A stretch of DNA of 64,000 nucleotides, from positions 369,525 to 433,524 of the forward strand of contig NZ_MOOY01000006.1 in the NCBI RefSeq assembly GCF_001931685.1, read 5' to 3'. The DNA is from Pararhizobium arenae (GTDB lineage: Bacteria; Pseudomonadota; Alphaproteobacteria; Rhizobiales; Rhizobiaceae). Position numbers and translations under genes: made by a program. Below are positions 19,243 to 29,486 of this stretch, piece after piece (the first letter of the stretch is position 1; the number at the start of each line of letters is the position of its first letter). The notes beneath the pieces are model-generated. The model had not been told where the DNA came from. It ran no database searches and saw only the letters and a program-made list of their open reading frames with translations.

Positions 19243-20154
19243 GTGAACTGGATCACAAATTACGTTCGCCCGAAGATCAATTCGATGCTCGGTCGGCGCG
19301 AGGTTCCGGATAATCTTTGGATCAAGTGCCCCGAGACCGGCGAGATGGTTTTCCATCGCGATCTCGAGGAAAACAAGTGGGTCATCCCGGCCTCTGGCTA
19401 TCACATGAAGATGCCGGCGAAAGCGCGTTTGAAGGACCTTTTCGACGATGGCGTCTATGAGGCCCTGCCGCAGCCGAAAGTCGCGCAGGACCCTTTGAAG
19501 TTCCGGGATTCGAAGAAGTACGCGGACCGTCTGCGGGACAGCCGCGTCAAGACCGATCTGGAAGACACGATCGTTGCCGGTCTCGGCCGTGTCAAAGGTG
19601 TCAAGCTCGTCGGCGTTGTGCACGAATTTGCCTTCATGGGCGGCTCTCTCGGCATTGCCGCGGGCGAGGCCATCATCAAGGCATTCGAGAAGGCGATTGC
19701 CGAAAAGTGCCCGCTTGTCATCTTCCCGGCTTCGGGCGGTGCCCGCATGCAGGAGGGCATTCTTTCGCTTATGCAGCTGCCGCGCACCACGGTTGCCGTA
19801 CAGATGCTCAAGGAAGCTGGTCTTCCCTATATCGTCGTTCTCACCAACCCGACCACGGGCGGCGTTACCGCGTCCTATGCGATGCTGGGCGACCTGCACA
19901 TCGCTGAGCCGGGTGCTGAAATCTGCTTTGCCGGCAAGCGCGTGATCGAACAGACCATCCGCGAAAAGCTGCCGGAAGGCTTCCAGACATCGGAATACCT
20001 GATGGAACACGGCATGGTCGATATGGTGGTAAAGCGCCATGATATCCCCGATACGCTCGCTCGGACCTTAAAGATCCTGATGAAAAAGCCTGTCGATGCG
20101 GCCAAGCTGAACGGCAGCGGTGCCGCCGTCGTGCCTTTGGCAGCCAGCGTCTGA
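19243..20154 (+). CDS. accD: acetyl-CoA carboxylase carboxyltransferase beta subunit
   Basis: A 303-residue beta subunit of the carboxyltransferase that forms malonyl-CoA with AccA. The crotonase-like core is complete, including [16 protein letters not shown] and [17 protein letters not shown]. The GTG at 19243 with CAGGAG upstream gives the conserved [12 protein letters not shown]; an in-frame ATG at 19207 adds unsupported residues. The N-terminal zinc ribbon, four cysteines in the classical E. coli form, is reduced to a single Cys29 (IKCPETGEM...IPASGYHM). It lies between trpA and folC, the common alphaproteobacterial arrangement. Confidence 0.96.
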   Translation: MNWITNYVRPKINSMLGRREVPDNLWIKCPETGEMVFHRDLEENKWVIPASGYHMKMPAKARLKDLFDDGVYEALPQPKVAQDPLKFRDSKKYADRLRDSRVKTDLEDTIVAGLGRVKGVKLVGVVHEFAFMGGSLGIAAGEAIIKAFEKAIAEKCPLVIFPASGGARMQEGILSLMQLPRTTVAVQMLKEAGLPYIVVLTNPTTGGVTASYAMLGDLHIAEPGAEICFAGKRVIEQTIREKLPEGFQTSEYLMEHGMVDMVVKRHDIPDTLARTLKILMKKPVDAAKLNGSGAAVVPLAASV

Positions 20155-20167
20155 TTGGAAGAATCTA

Positions 20168-21511
20168 ATGATGGCGGTTGACGTCAGCGAGGCCGGGCAG
20201 GAAATCGAAAAGCTGCTCGCGCTTCATCCCAAGGGTTTTGACCTTTCGCTCGACCGCATCACCCGGCTTCTGGACAGGCTTGGAAACCCGCAGGATCGCC
20301 TGCCGCCGGTCATTCATGTGGCCGGCACCAACGGCAAGGGTTCCGTCACCGCCTTTTCCCGGTCGATTCTGGAGGCAGCGGGGCTTAGCGTCCATGTTCA
20401 TACCTCGCCGCATCTCGTCAACTGGCACGAGCGCTACCGGCTCGGCCGAAAGGACGGGCGAGGCGAACTTGTCTCCGATTCCGTGCTCGCGGATGCTGTG
20501 CGTCGTGTTGCGGACGCGAATGCCGGCGAGAAGATTACCGTCTTCGAAATCTTGACGGCCGTTACCTTCGTCCTCTTTTCAGAGCATCCGGCCGATGTCG
20601 CGATCATCGAAGTCGGCTTGGGGGGGCGCTTTGATGCGACCAATGTCATTTCCTCGCCTGCCGTATCGGTGATTATGCCGATCTCGCTTGACCATCAGGC
20701 GTATCTTGGCGATCGGGTCGAACTGATTGCCGCGGAAAAAGCAGGTATCATGAAACGCGGTCGTCCGGTGGTCATCGGCCATCAGGAGGAAGACGGTGCG
20801 CGCGACGTGCTCGTCTCTACAGCCGAACGCCTGGGCTGCCCTGTCGCGGTTTACGGGCAGGATTTCATGGCCCATGAGGAATATGGCCGGCTCATCTATC
20901 AGGACGAGGATGGCCTTGCCGATCTACCCTTGCCGCGTCTGCCGGGGCGTCACCAGTATGCAAATTCCGCAGCCGCTATCCGCGCCGTCAAGGCTGCCGG
21001 TTTTGCCCCCTCGGAAGCAGCAATTGAAAAGGGCCTGACGTCCGTCGAATGGCCGGGCCGCCTGCAGCGCCTCACCGAAGGCCGGCTTGCCGCTGTGGCT
21101 CCCAAAGGTGCGGAGATCTGGGTCGATGGCGGGCATAACCCCGGCGCAGGGCAAGTGATCGCCGAGACCATGGCCAATCTGGAGGATCGGGATCCGAGGC
21201 CGCTGTTTCTGGTCATCGGCATGATCAACACCAAGGACCCAGTCGGTTATTTCAATGCTTTCAAGGGGCTGGCGGAACAGGTTTTCACGGTGCCGATCCG
21301 CGGCTCCGATGCTGGTATCGACGCGGTGGCGCTGGCTGACGATGCGGCATCCGCCGGCTTCAAGACATCGCCGGTATCGTCCGTTGCCGAGGCGCTCTCT
21401 GAAATCAGCGACATCTTTTCTGACGGTGACGAGGTGCCGCGCATCCTGATCGGCGGCTCCCTTTATCTGGTCGGTGATGTGCTCGCCGATAACGGCACCG
21501 TTCCTGCCTGA
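20168..21511 (+). CDS. folC: folylpolyglutamate / dihydrofolate synthase
   Basis: A 447-residue Mur-ligase-like enzyme that adds glutamate to dihydropteroate and folates. The P-loop is HVAGTNGKGSVTAF. Further motifs are HTSPHLVNWHERY, EVGLGGRFDATNV and, in the C-terminal ligase domain, IWVDGGHNPGAG. The ATG at 20168 is preceded by GGAAGA; an ATG at 20171 is also possible. It lies 13 bases after accD and is closed by a two-way terminator shared with the convergent trxA. Confidence 0.94.
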   Translation: MMAVDVSEAGQEIEKLLALHPKGFDLSLDRITRLLDRLGNPQDRLPPVIHVAGTNGKGSVTAFSRSILEAAGLSVHVHTSPHLVNWHERYRLGRKDGRGELVSDSVLADAVRRVADANAGEKITVFEILTAVTFVLFSEHPADVAIIEVGLGGRFDATNVISSPAVSVIMPISLDHQAYLGDRVELIAAEKAGIMKRGRPVVIGHQEEDGARDVLVSTAERLGCPVAVYGQDFMAHEEYGRLIYQDEDGLADLPLPRLPGRHQYANSAAAIRAVKAAGFAPSEAAIEKGLTSVEWPGRLQRLTEGRLAAVAPKGAEIWVDGGHNPGAGQVIAETMANLEDRDPRPLFLVIGMINTKDPVGYFNAFKGLAEQVFTVPIRGSDAGIDAVALADDAASAGFKTSPVSSVAEALSEISDIFSDGDEVPRILIGGSLYLVGDVLADNGTVPA

Positions 21512-21514
21512 AAT

Positions 21515-21543
21515 GGAAAAAGCCCGGTTGCCCGAGCTTTTCC
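21515..21543. terminator. bidirectional terminator between folC and trxA
   Basis: GGAAAAAGCCCGG pairs imperfectly with CCGAGCTTTTCC. A-rich and T-rich flanks on the two sides let it serve both convergent genes. Confidence 0.65.
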
Positions 21544-21567
21544 GTGAGTTCCCGAGATGAAATGATC

Positions 21568-21891
21568 TCAGGCTGCAGCGTTCGAAATCCACGACGACAG
21601 AGCCGTCTTCGGAGCGGCGCCAACCTTGATGTCGGCGACTTCGCCAGCCTTGAACATGGCAAGCGTCGGGATCGAACGAACACCGTACTGGGCGGCAAGT
21701 TCGGGGTTTTCGTCAATGTTGAGCTTGACGACCTTTACCTTGCCGGCGAGTTCGTTGGAAATTTCTTCCAGGCTCGGCGCGATCATCTTACACGGGCCGC
21801 ACCACTCGGCCCAGAAATCGACGATCACCGGCTCGGCGGCGTTCAGCACTTCATCCTGGAAATTGGAGGTATCGACTTTAACGGTAGCCAT
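21568..21891 (-). CDS. trxA: thioredoxin 1
   Basis: A 107-residue thioredoxin, a general disulfide reductase. The active site WCGPCK has Cys31 and Cys34 in [11 protein letters not shown], and the cis-proline region is [14 protein letters not shown]. The start at 21891 gives MATVKVD and has AAGGAG upstream; the longer frame overlaps addA and is not supported. It lies 88 bases downstream of addA on the same strand and may be partly co-transcribed. Confidence 0.96.
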   Translation of the reverse strand: MATVKVDTSNFQDEVLNAAEPVIVDFWAEWCGPCKMIAPSLEEISNELAGKVKVVKLNIDENPELAAQYGVRSIPTLAMFKAGEVADIKVGAAPKTALSSWISNAAA

Positions 21892-21979
21892 AGGCTGCTC
21901 CTTGGTTTCGATTCTGGCGTTCTTGGAACGGTTGTTCCTGATGTGATGGCTGAACGCCCGGTTTTCAATGTTTTCTATC

Positions 21980-24900
21980 TCACTTTGTCGCGAGCTCGAC
22001 AAGACACCGGTCGAGCATTGCTTCACTGAGCGTAATGCATACCGGCCCTTCCGTATAAATCAGCAGGCATTCAAAGAGGTGGTCCGGATATAGCGGCCGC
22101 AGGATCTCGCGGTAGACGGCAAGCTGCGCCCGATAGACGAAGGGCACCTCCTCAGCGGAGGCTGGGATGTCCCGATTTGTCTTGAAGTCTGCGATGATGA
22201 CGGTTTTGTCGGTCACGGCCAACCGATCGATCCGTCCGGACACGGCGTGATCGCGCTTGCCGAGCGTCAGCGTACCCATGATCGACACTTCTGCCCTGCT
22301 TCCCTGCGCAAACAGTCGCTCCAGGCTTTCGTCCTCGATCACGCCAAGTACGGATTGGACCAGAGCCTGCCGTTCCACTGCTGGCCGGTGTGGCACCGAG
22401 CGGTCGAGATAACGTTCGGCCGCAGCCGTGCGCTCGTGGGCCGGCATGGCTGGCAGCATCTGCAAGAAGCGATGCAGGATCGCGCCGCGCAACAACGACG
22501 TTTGCGGTGCCGTTTTCTGCAGGAACAGCGCGGAGCCGGATTGCGGTTGTGCATCCTCCTCGACGGTGACGCCAGCGCCTGAGGGGCTGAGCGGTCGTGG
22601 CAGACGCCTTTGCGGCGGCAGCGGTGTCGATAGCGCCCCCGGCAGGCTGGAAGGAGGGTACACGACGGTTTCCGGTTTGGGGGACTTCACGTTAGAGACA
22701 TCCGTCGAGGCTGAAACCTGCCAGCGATAGCCGGTCCATTCCTGCCCGCCAGCTGCGAAGTTCCATGGCCGGCTGCGGCCCTTTTCGTCGACGGATAGGC
22801 TCGATGTCACCATCGCATGCCAGCTTTCGGCATTGGCGCGCTTACCCTGGTAGCCGCAGACGATGAGGCGATCGGCCGCGCGGGTCATGCCGACGTAAAG
22901 CAGGCGGCGATATTCTTCCTCGGCCGCTTGCTTCAACCGTTCGGTGTCGGCGTCGATCAGGCTGTTGGAGGCAGCACCCGGCGGTCGCCAGACCGGCACG
23001 TCCGCGGCTCCCGGCCGGTCGATCACCGGCCTTATGCTGCGCAACCCGGAAACATGCTGCGTATTGAAAGCCTTGCCGCCGCCATCCACGAGAAACACGA
23101 CCGGCGCTTCCAGACCCTTGGCCGCGTGCACGGTCATGATGCGGACTTCGTTACGTTCCTTGTCCTGCTCGCGTTTGACGGTCGGTGCTTCCATTTCAAG
23201 ACCGGAGATGAAGCTTTGCAGGCCGGGCAGGCCATTCTTCTCGTGATCGAGCGCGAAGGTAAGGAACTCGTCGAGAATATCACCAACCTCGCTGCCGAGC
23301 CGCCCGAGATAGGCTGCGCGGCCGCCATCCTGTCCCAGAAGCCGGGCATAGAAATCATAGACCGGCAATTCACGGGAAAGGCCGATGTAGCGCTCCAAAC
23401 GCCGGAAGATATCCGCATAGGGCGGCTGGTCGTGGAGACCGCGCAGATAGTGCCAGACACTCATACCCGAAGGCCGCGTCGCGAGGACTGCGACATGCTC
23501 TTCTGACAGATTGAGAAACGGGCTTTTCAGGATTGCCGCCAGAGACAGGTCGTCTTCGGGCAGGAGAACGAAACGACCAAGTGCCGTCAGGTCCTGTACC
23601 GCTATATGGCTGGTCAGCACCAGCCGGTCTGCTCCGGCGACCGGAATATTCCGGCTCGTTTTCAAAGCGCGCGTCAGAGCGTTGACGAAGGCGTCACGCT
23701 TGCGCACAAGCACGATCACGTCGCCCGGCCGAATCGGTCGCTCGATACCCTTTTCGATGATGGTTTCGTTGCCGATCCATTCGGCCAATGTGGCGGCGAT
23801 GCGCTGGGCGAGGATGTTGGCAGGCGCATCCTCGGGGGTCGCGTCGAAAGCGGCCGTCCACTCCTCCTCCTGAATGCTCTCGGCCGGCGCGATCACCTCC
23901 CAGACATCGACAATGCCGGGCTGGCCGATGCGGTTGGAGGCGTGCACAACGGGCTCGCTCCGCGCGCTCAGGCCTCGCGCATGGGCGGGATTTTCGAAGA
24001 CGGCATCGACGGCAGAAAGAACATCTTCCGTCGAGCGGAACGACAATTGCAGCCGGATGGGACTGAAGGCGCTGCCGCTTTCGCGCACCCGCCGCTCGGT
24101 CGCGATACTTTCATCCGAGAACCGCTCGGGTCGCGCGCCTTGAAAGGAGTAGATCGACTGCTTCTCGTCGCCCACGGCAAACATCGTGCGGCGGTTTTCG
24201 CGCGCACTGCGGCCGGCAAAGAAATCTTCTGCCAGCGACTGGATAATCGTCCATTGCACCGGGCTCGTATCCTGTGCCTCATCGACGAGGATGTGGTCGA
24301 TGCCCTGATCGAGCTTGTAGTGCACCCAGGCACCGACATCGGCGCGGGAGAGCAGGGCCGCTGTGCGGTGGATCAGGTCGTCGAAATCGAGCTGGCTGCG
24401 GGTTTTCTTGATGTCCTCGTAATCGTGGTTCAACCGATCGGCGAGGATCAGCGCCGCGTGGGTCGCCTCGAACATGGCGACGAGGTTCAGCCGGTCGATG
24501 GTTTCCACCAGCCGGTCGCGGGCCGCGTAGATGATTGTCTCAAGATCGGGTGCCGCCTTGCGCATCGCTGCCGAAAACAGTCCGGAGTCGGCCTTTGGCT
24601 TTCCGCCACCCGTATAGAAGGCACCGCGCAGAAGGTTGAAGCGTTGCAAAGGATCGAGCGTTTTTGCTGCACTTCGCAAGCTCTCCGCTACCTCCATGAC
24701 CTTCGCGCCACCGGAGACGAGGGCGGCGGATATGTAGCGCTCCAGTGCCGGGCCGCTCAGCGGGGCGAGCGGCCAGAGGCCGGCGATCAGCGCTTGTGAG
24801 GTTTCTCCCGGCGCGATGCCGAGAGCTTCGCGAAGGGCGGCATCAATCCCGCCGCGCTGTTCCGCTTCGTTTAGAAATGCCTGAAGGGCCGTGCGGTTGG

Positions 24901-25534
24901 CGACGATCGCGGCGAGTAGCTTCTCAAGGCCGGTATCATCCGCAAGATCGAGTACGGTGGCGAAGGCCTGCGCGAGTTCGGGGTCGTCTTCGCTTGCGGT
25001 CGCCGTGAGCAAGGCGCGTCGGGCGTCGGCCAGCAGGGTGGCGCTGGCGCGGTCGTCTAGCACCGAAAAATGCCCCGCGACATTGGCCTCCAGCGGAAAC
25101 TGGTGCAGCAACGCCTCGCAGAAAGCGTGGATGGTCTGGATTTTCAGTCCGCCCGGGGTTTCGAGCGCGCGCGCGAAGAGACGACGCGCCTCCTGTCGTT
25201 TGAAGAGCGAAGGTTTCTCGCCTTCAATGGCTTCGATCCGGGCGTCCAGTTCATTGTCATCGAGCGTCACCCATTGGGCAAGCCGTTCGAACACCCGATT
25301 CGACATTTCCGAAGCAGCGGCCTTGGTATAGGTCAGGCACAGGATCGCCGAGGGGCGGCAACCGGCGAGCAGCAGACGAATGACACGCTGGGTCAGGACA
25401 TGCGTCTTGCCCGAACCGGCATTGGCAGACACCCAGGCCGACCGCGCAGGATCCGACGCCAGAGCCTGTTTGGCCGATGTCCAGTCCAGCCATCCCTGGG
25501 GCGAGAGATCATCTGGCGCTCTATCATTCGCCAT
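21980..25534 (-). CDS. addA: double-strand break repair helicase-nuclease AddA
   Basis: A 1184-residue UvrD-like helicase with a C-terminal nuclease; with AddB it resects double-strand breaks for RecA, the alphaproteobacterial counterpart of RecBCD. Walker A is SANAGSGKT (residues 36-44), motif II is [12 protein letters not shown] and a later helicase motif is [20 protein letters not shown]. The PD-(D/E)xK nuclease near residues 1100-1125 shows [20 protein letters not shown]. The ATG at 25534 is chosen for GGAGGA at a good distance; it overlaps the end of addB by 11 bases. Confidence 0.95.
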   Translation of the reverse strand: MANDRAPDDLSPQGWLDWTSAKQALASDPARSAWVSANAGSGKTHVLTQRVIRLLLAGCRPSAILCLTYTKAAASEMSNRVFERLAQWVTLDDNELDARIEAIEGEKPSLFKRQEARRLFARALETPGGLKIQTIHAFCEALLHQFPLEANVAGHFSVLDDRASATLLADARRALLTATASEDDPELAQAFATVLDLADDTGLEKLLAAIVANRTALQAFLNEAEQRGGIDAALREALGIAPGETSQALIAGLWPLAPLSGPALERYISAALVSGGAKVMEVAESLRSAAKTLDPLQRFNLLRGAFYTGGGKPKADSGLFSAAMRKAAPDLETIIYAARDRLVETIDRLNLVAMFEATHAALILADRLNHDYEDIKKTRSQLDFDDLIHRTAALLSRADVGAWVHYKLDQGIDHILVDEAQDTSPVQWTIIQSLAEDFFAGRSARENRRTMFAVGDEKQSIYSFQGARPERFSDESIATERRVRESGSAFSPIRLQLSFRSTEDVLSAVDAVFENPAHARGLSARSEPVVHASNRIGQPGIVDVWEVIAPAESIQEEEWTAAFDATPEDAPANILAQRIAATLAEWIGNETIIEKGIERPIRPGDVIVLVRKRDAFVNALTRALKTSRNIPVAGADRLVLTSHIAVQDLTALGRFVLLPEDDLSLAAILKSPFLNLSEEHVAVLATRPSGMSVWHYLRGLHDQPPYADIFRRLERYIGLSRELPVYDFYARLLGQDGGRAAYLGRLGSEVGDILDEFLTFALDHEKNGLPGLQSFISGLEMEAPTVKREQDKERNEVRIMTVHAAKGLEAPVVFLVDGGGKAFNTQHVSGLRSIRPVIDRPGAADVPVWRPPGAASNSLIDADTERLKQAAEEEYRRLLYVGMTRAADRLIVCGYQGKRANAESWHAMVTSSLSVDEKGRSRPWNFAAGGQEWTGYRWQVSASTDVSNVKSPKPETVVYPPSSLPGALSTPLPPQRRLPRPLSPSGAGVTVEEDAQPQSGSALFLQKTAPQTSLLRGAILHRFLQMLPAMPAHERTAAAERYLDRSVPHRPAVERQALVQSVLGVIEDESLERLFAQGSRAEVSIMGTLTLGKRDHAVSGRIDRLAVTDKTVIIADFKTNRDIPASAEEVPFVYRAQLAVYREILRPLYPDHLFECLLIYTEGPVCITLSEAMLDRCLVELATK

Positions 25535-28500
25535 TACCGTCCTCCTCGCCATCGGCGGTGGCCCATTCGGCAACGCGGGCCAGATGATCGTATTCGCCGC
25601 CGTAATCGCGTTCCTTCTGCACGATCACGCGGGAGGCGAAACCGTACTTGCCGCTGCGCAGCGCGGAGAGCAGGCCGATCAGTTCGCGCAGCGATTCCTC
25701 GGCCAGCTGATCGGCCGATTTGGTTTCAGAGCGGCTCTTGCTGTTCTCGTTGTTGACCTCTTCCGCCGCGAAACGGTCGCCGGGTTTCAGCCGGACATAG
25801 ACAAGCGACTGCGCTTCCTGCCGGCCGATCTTCGGGAAGGCGCCGGCCTTCAGCGCGGCGGCTTCAAGCGCCAGCTGCGGATCGAGCAGGGTGCGGGCTT
25901 CCTTCACCGAGGGGCTGGAGCCTGTCTTGTAGTCGAGGATCGTCGCGGTGCCGTCGATGTGGATGTCGATGCGATCGGCGATGCCGGTGAGCTTGACATC
26001 GCCGAGCGCCATACTGGCGTAGAGCTCGAGGAAGGATTGTCGGATCGAGCCTTTTCGTCCAGCTTCCCATGCGAGAAACGCCTTGCTGACCGCTGCAAAG
26101 CGCGGACGCCAGACCACATCGATGTGGGGCGGCAAAGCTTGTTCGTCGAAAGCCTCCGTAAGGATGCGGTCCATGGTAACGGCGGCCTGTGGCGAGGCGG
26201 GATTGAGGTCTTCGGCGACGAAGCGCTCAACGATCTTGTGGTAAAGCGTGCCGCGCTCGGCTGCTCCCGGATCGCGGTTGAATGGATTGAGCGGGTGAAG
26301 TCTCAGCACGCGCCGGGCGTATATGGCGTAGGGGTCACGCCTTAACCGGGAGACTTCGCTGAAGGAATAGCTCTCCGGTTGCAGCTCCACCGCCGGCCGG
26401 GGTTCGGGGCGCTTGGCCAGAGGTTGGTCATGACCTTCGTCGAGCATGCCCGCCCAGACCGCGTAATCGCGGCCGTTGGCGCGCAGCTGATTTGCCAGCA
26501 CATCGCCGCCGACCGCAAGCAGCCGCTGCAGCCAACGGGACGCTACAGTCGGGGTCGCGCCTTTGCGCATGGCACGGGTCAGGACCAACCGGCGGGTGCC
26601 GCAAGCCATCTGAAAATCATGGGCGAGCTGGCCGATGCGTCGTTCCGGCGGCTCCAGCCCCATCGTCGTCTTCATGGTGCGTGACAGGAAGGGGTCGTTG
26701 GCCGTCTGGCCGGGCCATGTGCCTTCATTGAGCCCGCCGAGCACGACGAGGTCGACACTCTGCAGACGCGATTCCATCGCGCCGAAGATAAACACGCGGG
26801 GGTGACGCATGGAGCGCGGTTTGATCGCTTCGCTGGCCGCCAGCGCCTCCATCACATCGCTCCATTGCGGCCCGTCGGCGGAGAGCTGGCCATCGGTTTC
26901 GATGATCGAGCGCAGGAGATTGGCAAGCGCCTCGCCCGCTTCCCCGGTCCAGAGGTCGGCGAGGCTCTGCTCTTCGTTCATGGCGACGGCCTCGAGCGCC
27001 TCGCCGGTGCGTTTTGCCCAGTCGGAAAGCGTCAGGGTCGTCGTCAGCCCGCGCCCGCTGCGATGGCGGCCAACGAGGGTTCCGGTCAGTGGCGCGACGG
27101 CCTTGGCAATGGCGCGTGCGAGATCGCGAGCCGCCGCTACATCCGTCTCATTTATTGCGCGTTTCCATTCCGGCTGATGGCGTTCCGTTGCTTTTGCGCT
27201 CAACGCCTGATCGAGCAGTGTTTCCAACTCGGAAAGATCGACCGTGCCGGTGCCGCCGCGCAAGGCGAGGCGTTCCAGCACGCTTGCCGCACGCCGCACC
27301 GTGTTTTCCGGCAGGCCAAAGTGGGCGAGCGGGTGTTTCAGCAACGCGGTCACAGCCACAGGGTCGCCGGGTCGCAGGCTTGCTTCCAAAACCAGGCGCA
27401 TAAGGCTTCCGGTCGGTGTTGCAGAGAGCGGTGTGCCCGCGGAATCGTCAGCCTCGATGCCGAAGCGGAGCAGCTCCGCCGTGACCCGGCGGGCGAGATC
27501 GCGATCCGGCGTGATCAGTGCAGCCTGACTGTCCTCGTTGCCGTCGAGAGCGAGCCGAAGGGCAATCGCAATGGCGGTCGCCTCCTCACGCTCGTTCGCT
27601 GTCTCGATCAAGGCCGCGTCCTTGAAGGCGGCGCTCAGCCTGTCACCATCGGTTTGCTGCTGCAAATCCATCCAGGCGCTGGTCGCCTGCACCGGCAGAA
27701 GCGCGTGAGAGAGGATTTCGCCGCGACAGGCGAGATCGGCATCGGCCTGCGCCAGTTCCGGTATCTCGCGACGGGTCAGCCCCATACGTTTCAGCAGGCG
27801 ATAGAAGCCGTATTGGGGATGGCTGCGGCTCGACGGGTCGGGGCGATCGATGCCCGTTTCGGGGGCGATTGCATTCCACTCCGCATCGCTCATCGTCTGG
27901 TCGAGGCCAGGGAGAACGATGATACCGTTTTGAAGCTTCTGCACCGCCGCAATCAGAGCCGCTGTCGCGGGAATGGAGCCGGTCGAGCCTGCGATGACGA
28001 TCGGGCCAGTCACCTTGCCGGTGGCGATCCGCTGGGTCTCGGCATCAAGGATCGCGTTGCGATGGCGGGCAGGGGAAGACTGGTGCAGCTCTTGCAACCG
28101 TGCCGGCCAATAGGTACGGGCGATCTTCAGAAACTCCAGCGTCAGCTGCCACCAAAGCGCATGATCGGCATTTTGTAGATTGTCGAGCGCCTCCCAATCC
28201 AACTCTTCCGTTTCCATTGCGTCGATGATATCGGCGAGATTGCGAGCAAGCCAGATGGCATCCGCGGGGCTGGCCGGGGCGATTAGAGGGCTTTCGGAGT
28301 GGATATCCAGCACGATCTTCGGAAGCTGGTTGCGCCAGGCGAGAATAAGAAGCCCGAGTTCGATTAACCGCGCTGTCCCAGGAAGCGGCGGAGCGAGATC
28401 GAGAATAGCCGGGATTTCCGCATCGAAGAAGCCGCTGTCATCATCCGTCTCGCCGAGCGCCCGGATGACCGGCAGGATGGCCGAGCGTCCGCCGAGGCAA

Positions 28501-28697
28501 TCGACAAGTTCCGAGCGAAGGACACGGGCGGAACGGCGGGTCGGCACGAAAATCGTGATGCCAGCCAATGCCATCGGGTCGGCTGCGTCATACGCATAGC
28601 CTGCGATTAATCGGCCGTCGCAGAGCGATTGAACCAGCGTTTTTAGAAACGGTCGCCCGGCGGGGATGGTGAAGACGTTGTTGGCCGCGCGCGCCAT
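25524..28697 (-). CDS. addB: double-strand break repair protein AddB (alphaproteobacterial type)
   Basis: A 1057-residue partner of AddA, built as an inactivated helicase scaffold plus a C-terminal PD-(D/E)xK nuclease (GIADRIDIHIDG, ILDYKTGSSPS, DPQLALEAAAL). I see no Walker A motif near the N-terminus (FTIPAGRPFLKTLVQSL), and no cysteine at all in the C-terminal nuclease region, so the iron-sulfur cluster known from Bacillus AddB should be absent. The start at 28697 lies 1 base from the stop of the upstream nucleotidyltransferase gene; the longer frame runs into that gene. Confidence 0.93.
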   Translation of the reverse strand: MARAANNVFTIPAGRPFLKTLVQSLCDGRLIAGYAYDAADPMALAGITIFVPTRRSARVLRSELVDCLGGRSAILPVIRALGETDDDSGFFDAEIPAILDLAPPLPGTARLIELGLLILAWRNQLPKIVLDIHSESPLIAPASPADAIWLARNLADIIDAMETEELDWEALDNLQNADHALWWQLTLEFLKIARTYWPARLQELHQSSPARHRNAILDAETQRIATGKVTGPIVIAGSTGSIPATAALIAAVQKLQNGIIVLPGLDQTMSDAEWNAIAPETGIDRPDPSSRSHPQYGFYRLLKRMGLTRREIPELAQADADLACRGEILSHALLPVQATSAWMDLQQQTDGDRLSAAFKDAALIETANEREEATAIAIALRLALDGNEDSQAALITPDRDLARRVTAELLRFGIEADDSAGTPLSATPTGSLMRLVLEASLRPGDPVAVTALLKHPLAHFGLPENTVRRAASVLERLALRGGTGTVDLSELETLLDQALSAKATERHQPEWKRAINETDVAAARDLARAIAKAVAPLTGTLVGRHRSGRGLTTTLTLSDWAKRTGEALEAVAMNEEQSLADLWTGEAGEALANLLRSIIETDGQLSADGPQWSDVMEALAASEAIKPRSMRHPRVFIFGAMESRLQSVDLVVLGGLNEGTWPGQTANDPFLSRTMKTTMGLEPPERRIGQLAHDFQMACGTRRLVLTRAMRKGATPTVASRWLQRLLAVGGDVLANQLRANGRDYAVWAGMLDEGHDQPLAKRPEPRPAVELQPESYSFSEVSRLRRDPYAIYARRVLRLHPLNPFNRDPGAAERGTLYHKIVERFVAEDLNPASPQAAVTMDRILTEAFDEQALPPHIDVVWRPRFAAVSKAFLAWEAGRKGSIRQSFLELYASMALGDVKLTGIADRIDIHIDGTATILDYKTGSSPSVKEARTLLDPQLALEAAALKAGAFPKIGRQEAQSLVYVRLKPGDRFAAEEVNNENSKSRSETKSADQLAEESLRELIGLLSALRSGKYGFASRVIVQKERDYGGEYDHLARVAEWATADGEEDGNGE

Positions 28698-28698
28698 T

Positions 28699-29424
28699 TC
28701 AGGCTCCGAACCTGCGGACCGCGTCTTCCGCAGGAGCAATGGCCTCGGGCGTGCCGACCGTCATCCAATGGCCATCGAGAACGATCCCGTAGAGTCGGCC
28801 TTTTTCGATGGCCTTGTCGAAATAGATGTTGAGGTTGAAAGCGTCGGAGGGTGCATCGGCGAAGAGGCGCGAATCGAGTGCAATCGCGCCCGCATAGACA
28901 ACCGGGTTTGGCATGCTGTCTCGGTAGCGCGAAAGTGTTCCGTCCGGAGCCAAAGAGAAATCAAGCTTGCCGTTATGACCGGTCGTGTCCTCGTTGCGGA
29001 CGCACAGCAGCGCCATGTCCATCTTCTGTGGATCGAAAAAGGAGACGAGGCGCTCTAGATTGGAAGGTTTTTCGGGCGTTTCACCGACCCAGAAAAGATC
29101 TGCATTCATGACCAGGACCGGACCGTCCTCAAGAAGCCTTAAACCCTTCACCAGACCGCCGCCGGAATTCATCAACTGCGTGCGTTCATCCGAAAAGAGG
29201 ATTTTCGGCGTTTTGCGGCCTTCAAGATGCGCTTCCATCTGTTCGGCGAAATGATGGATGTTGACCACCGCCTTGGTCACGCCGGCCTGCTGCAGGAGGT
29301 CGAGCACGTAGTCGATCATCGGGCGCCCCGCGATCTTCACCAACGGTTTCGGCATTGTGTCGGTGATGGGGCGCAGGCGGGTGCCGAGCCCTGCGGCAAG
29401 CACCATGGCGTTGTGGATGGGCAT
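28699..29424 (-). CDS. MurU-like sugar-1-phosphate nucleotidyltransferase
   Basis: A 241-residue NTP-transferase with the signature MVLAAGLGTRLRPIT and Lys in MPKPLVKIAGRPMIDY. It resembles MurU, N-acetylmuramate-1-phosphate uridylyltransferase of the anabolic cell-wall recycling pathway. That match is strengthened because the gene directly upstream (62 bases away, same strand) encodes an AmgK-like kinase, the enzyme that makes the substrate. Other possibilities are mannose-1-P or glucose-1-P nucleotidyltransferases; the AmgK neighbour favours MurU. Addition of addB 1 base downstream makes co-transcription likely. Confidence 0.85.
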   Translation of the reverse strand: MPIHNAMVLAAGLGTRLRPITDTMPKPLVKIAGRPMIDYVLDLLQQAGVTKAVVNIHHFAEQMEAHLEGRKTPKILFSDERTQLMNSGGGLVKGLRLLEDGPVLVMNADLFWVGETPEKPSNLERLVSFFDPQKMDMALLCVRNEDTTGHNGKLDFSLAPDGTLSRYRDSMPNPVVYAGAIALDSRLFADAPSDAFNLNIYFDKAIEKGRLYGIVLDGHWMTVGTPEAIAPAEDAVRRFGA

Positions 29425-29486
29425 CGAGGAGTCCGAGTTCTATGTCGTGATTCGGACTCTATAGCATTGGCTATCGATTTGAAGGT

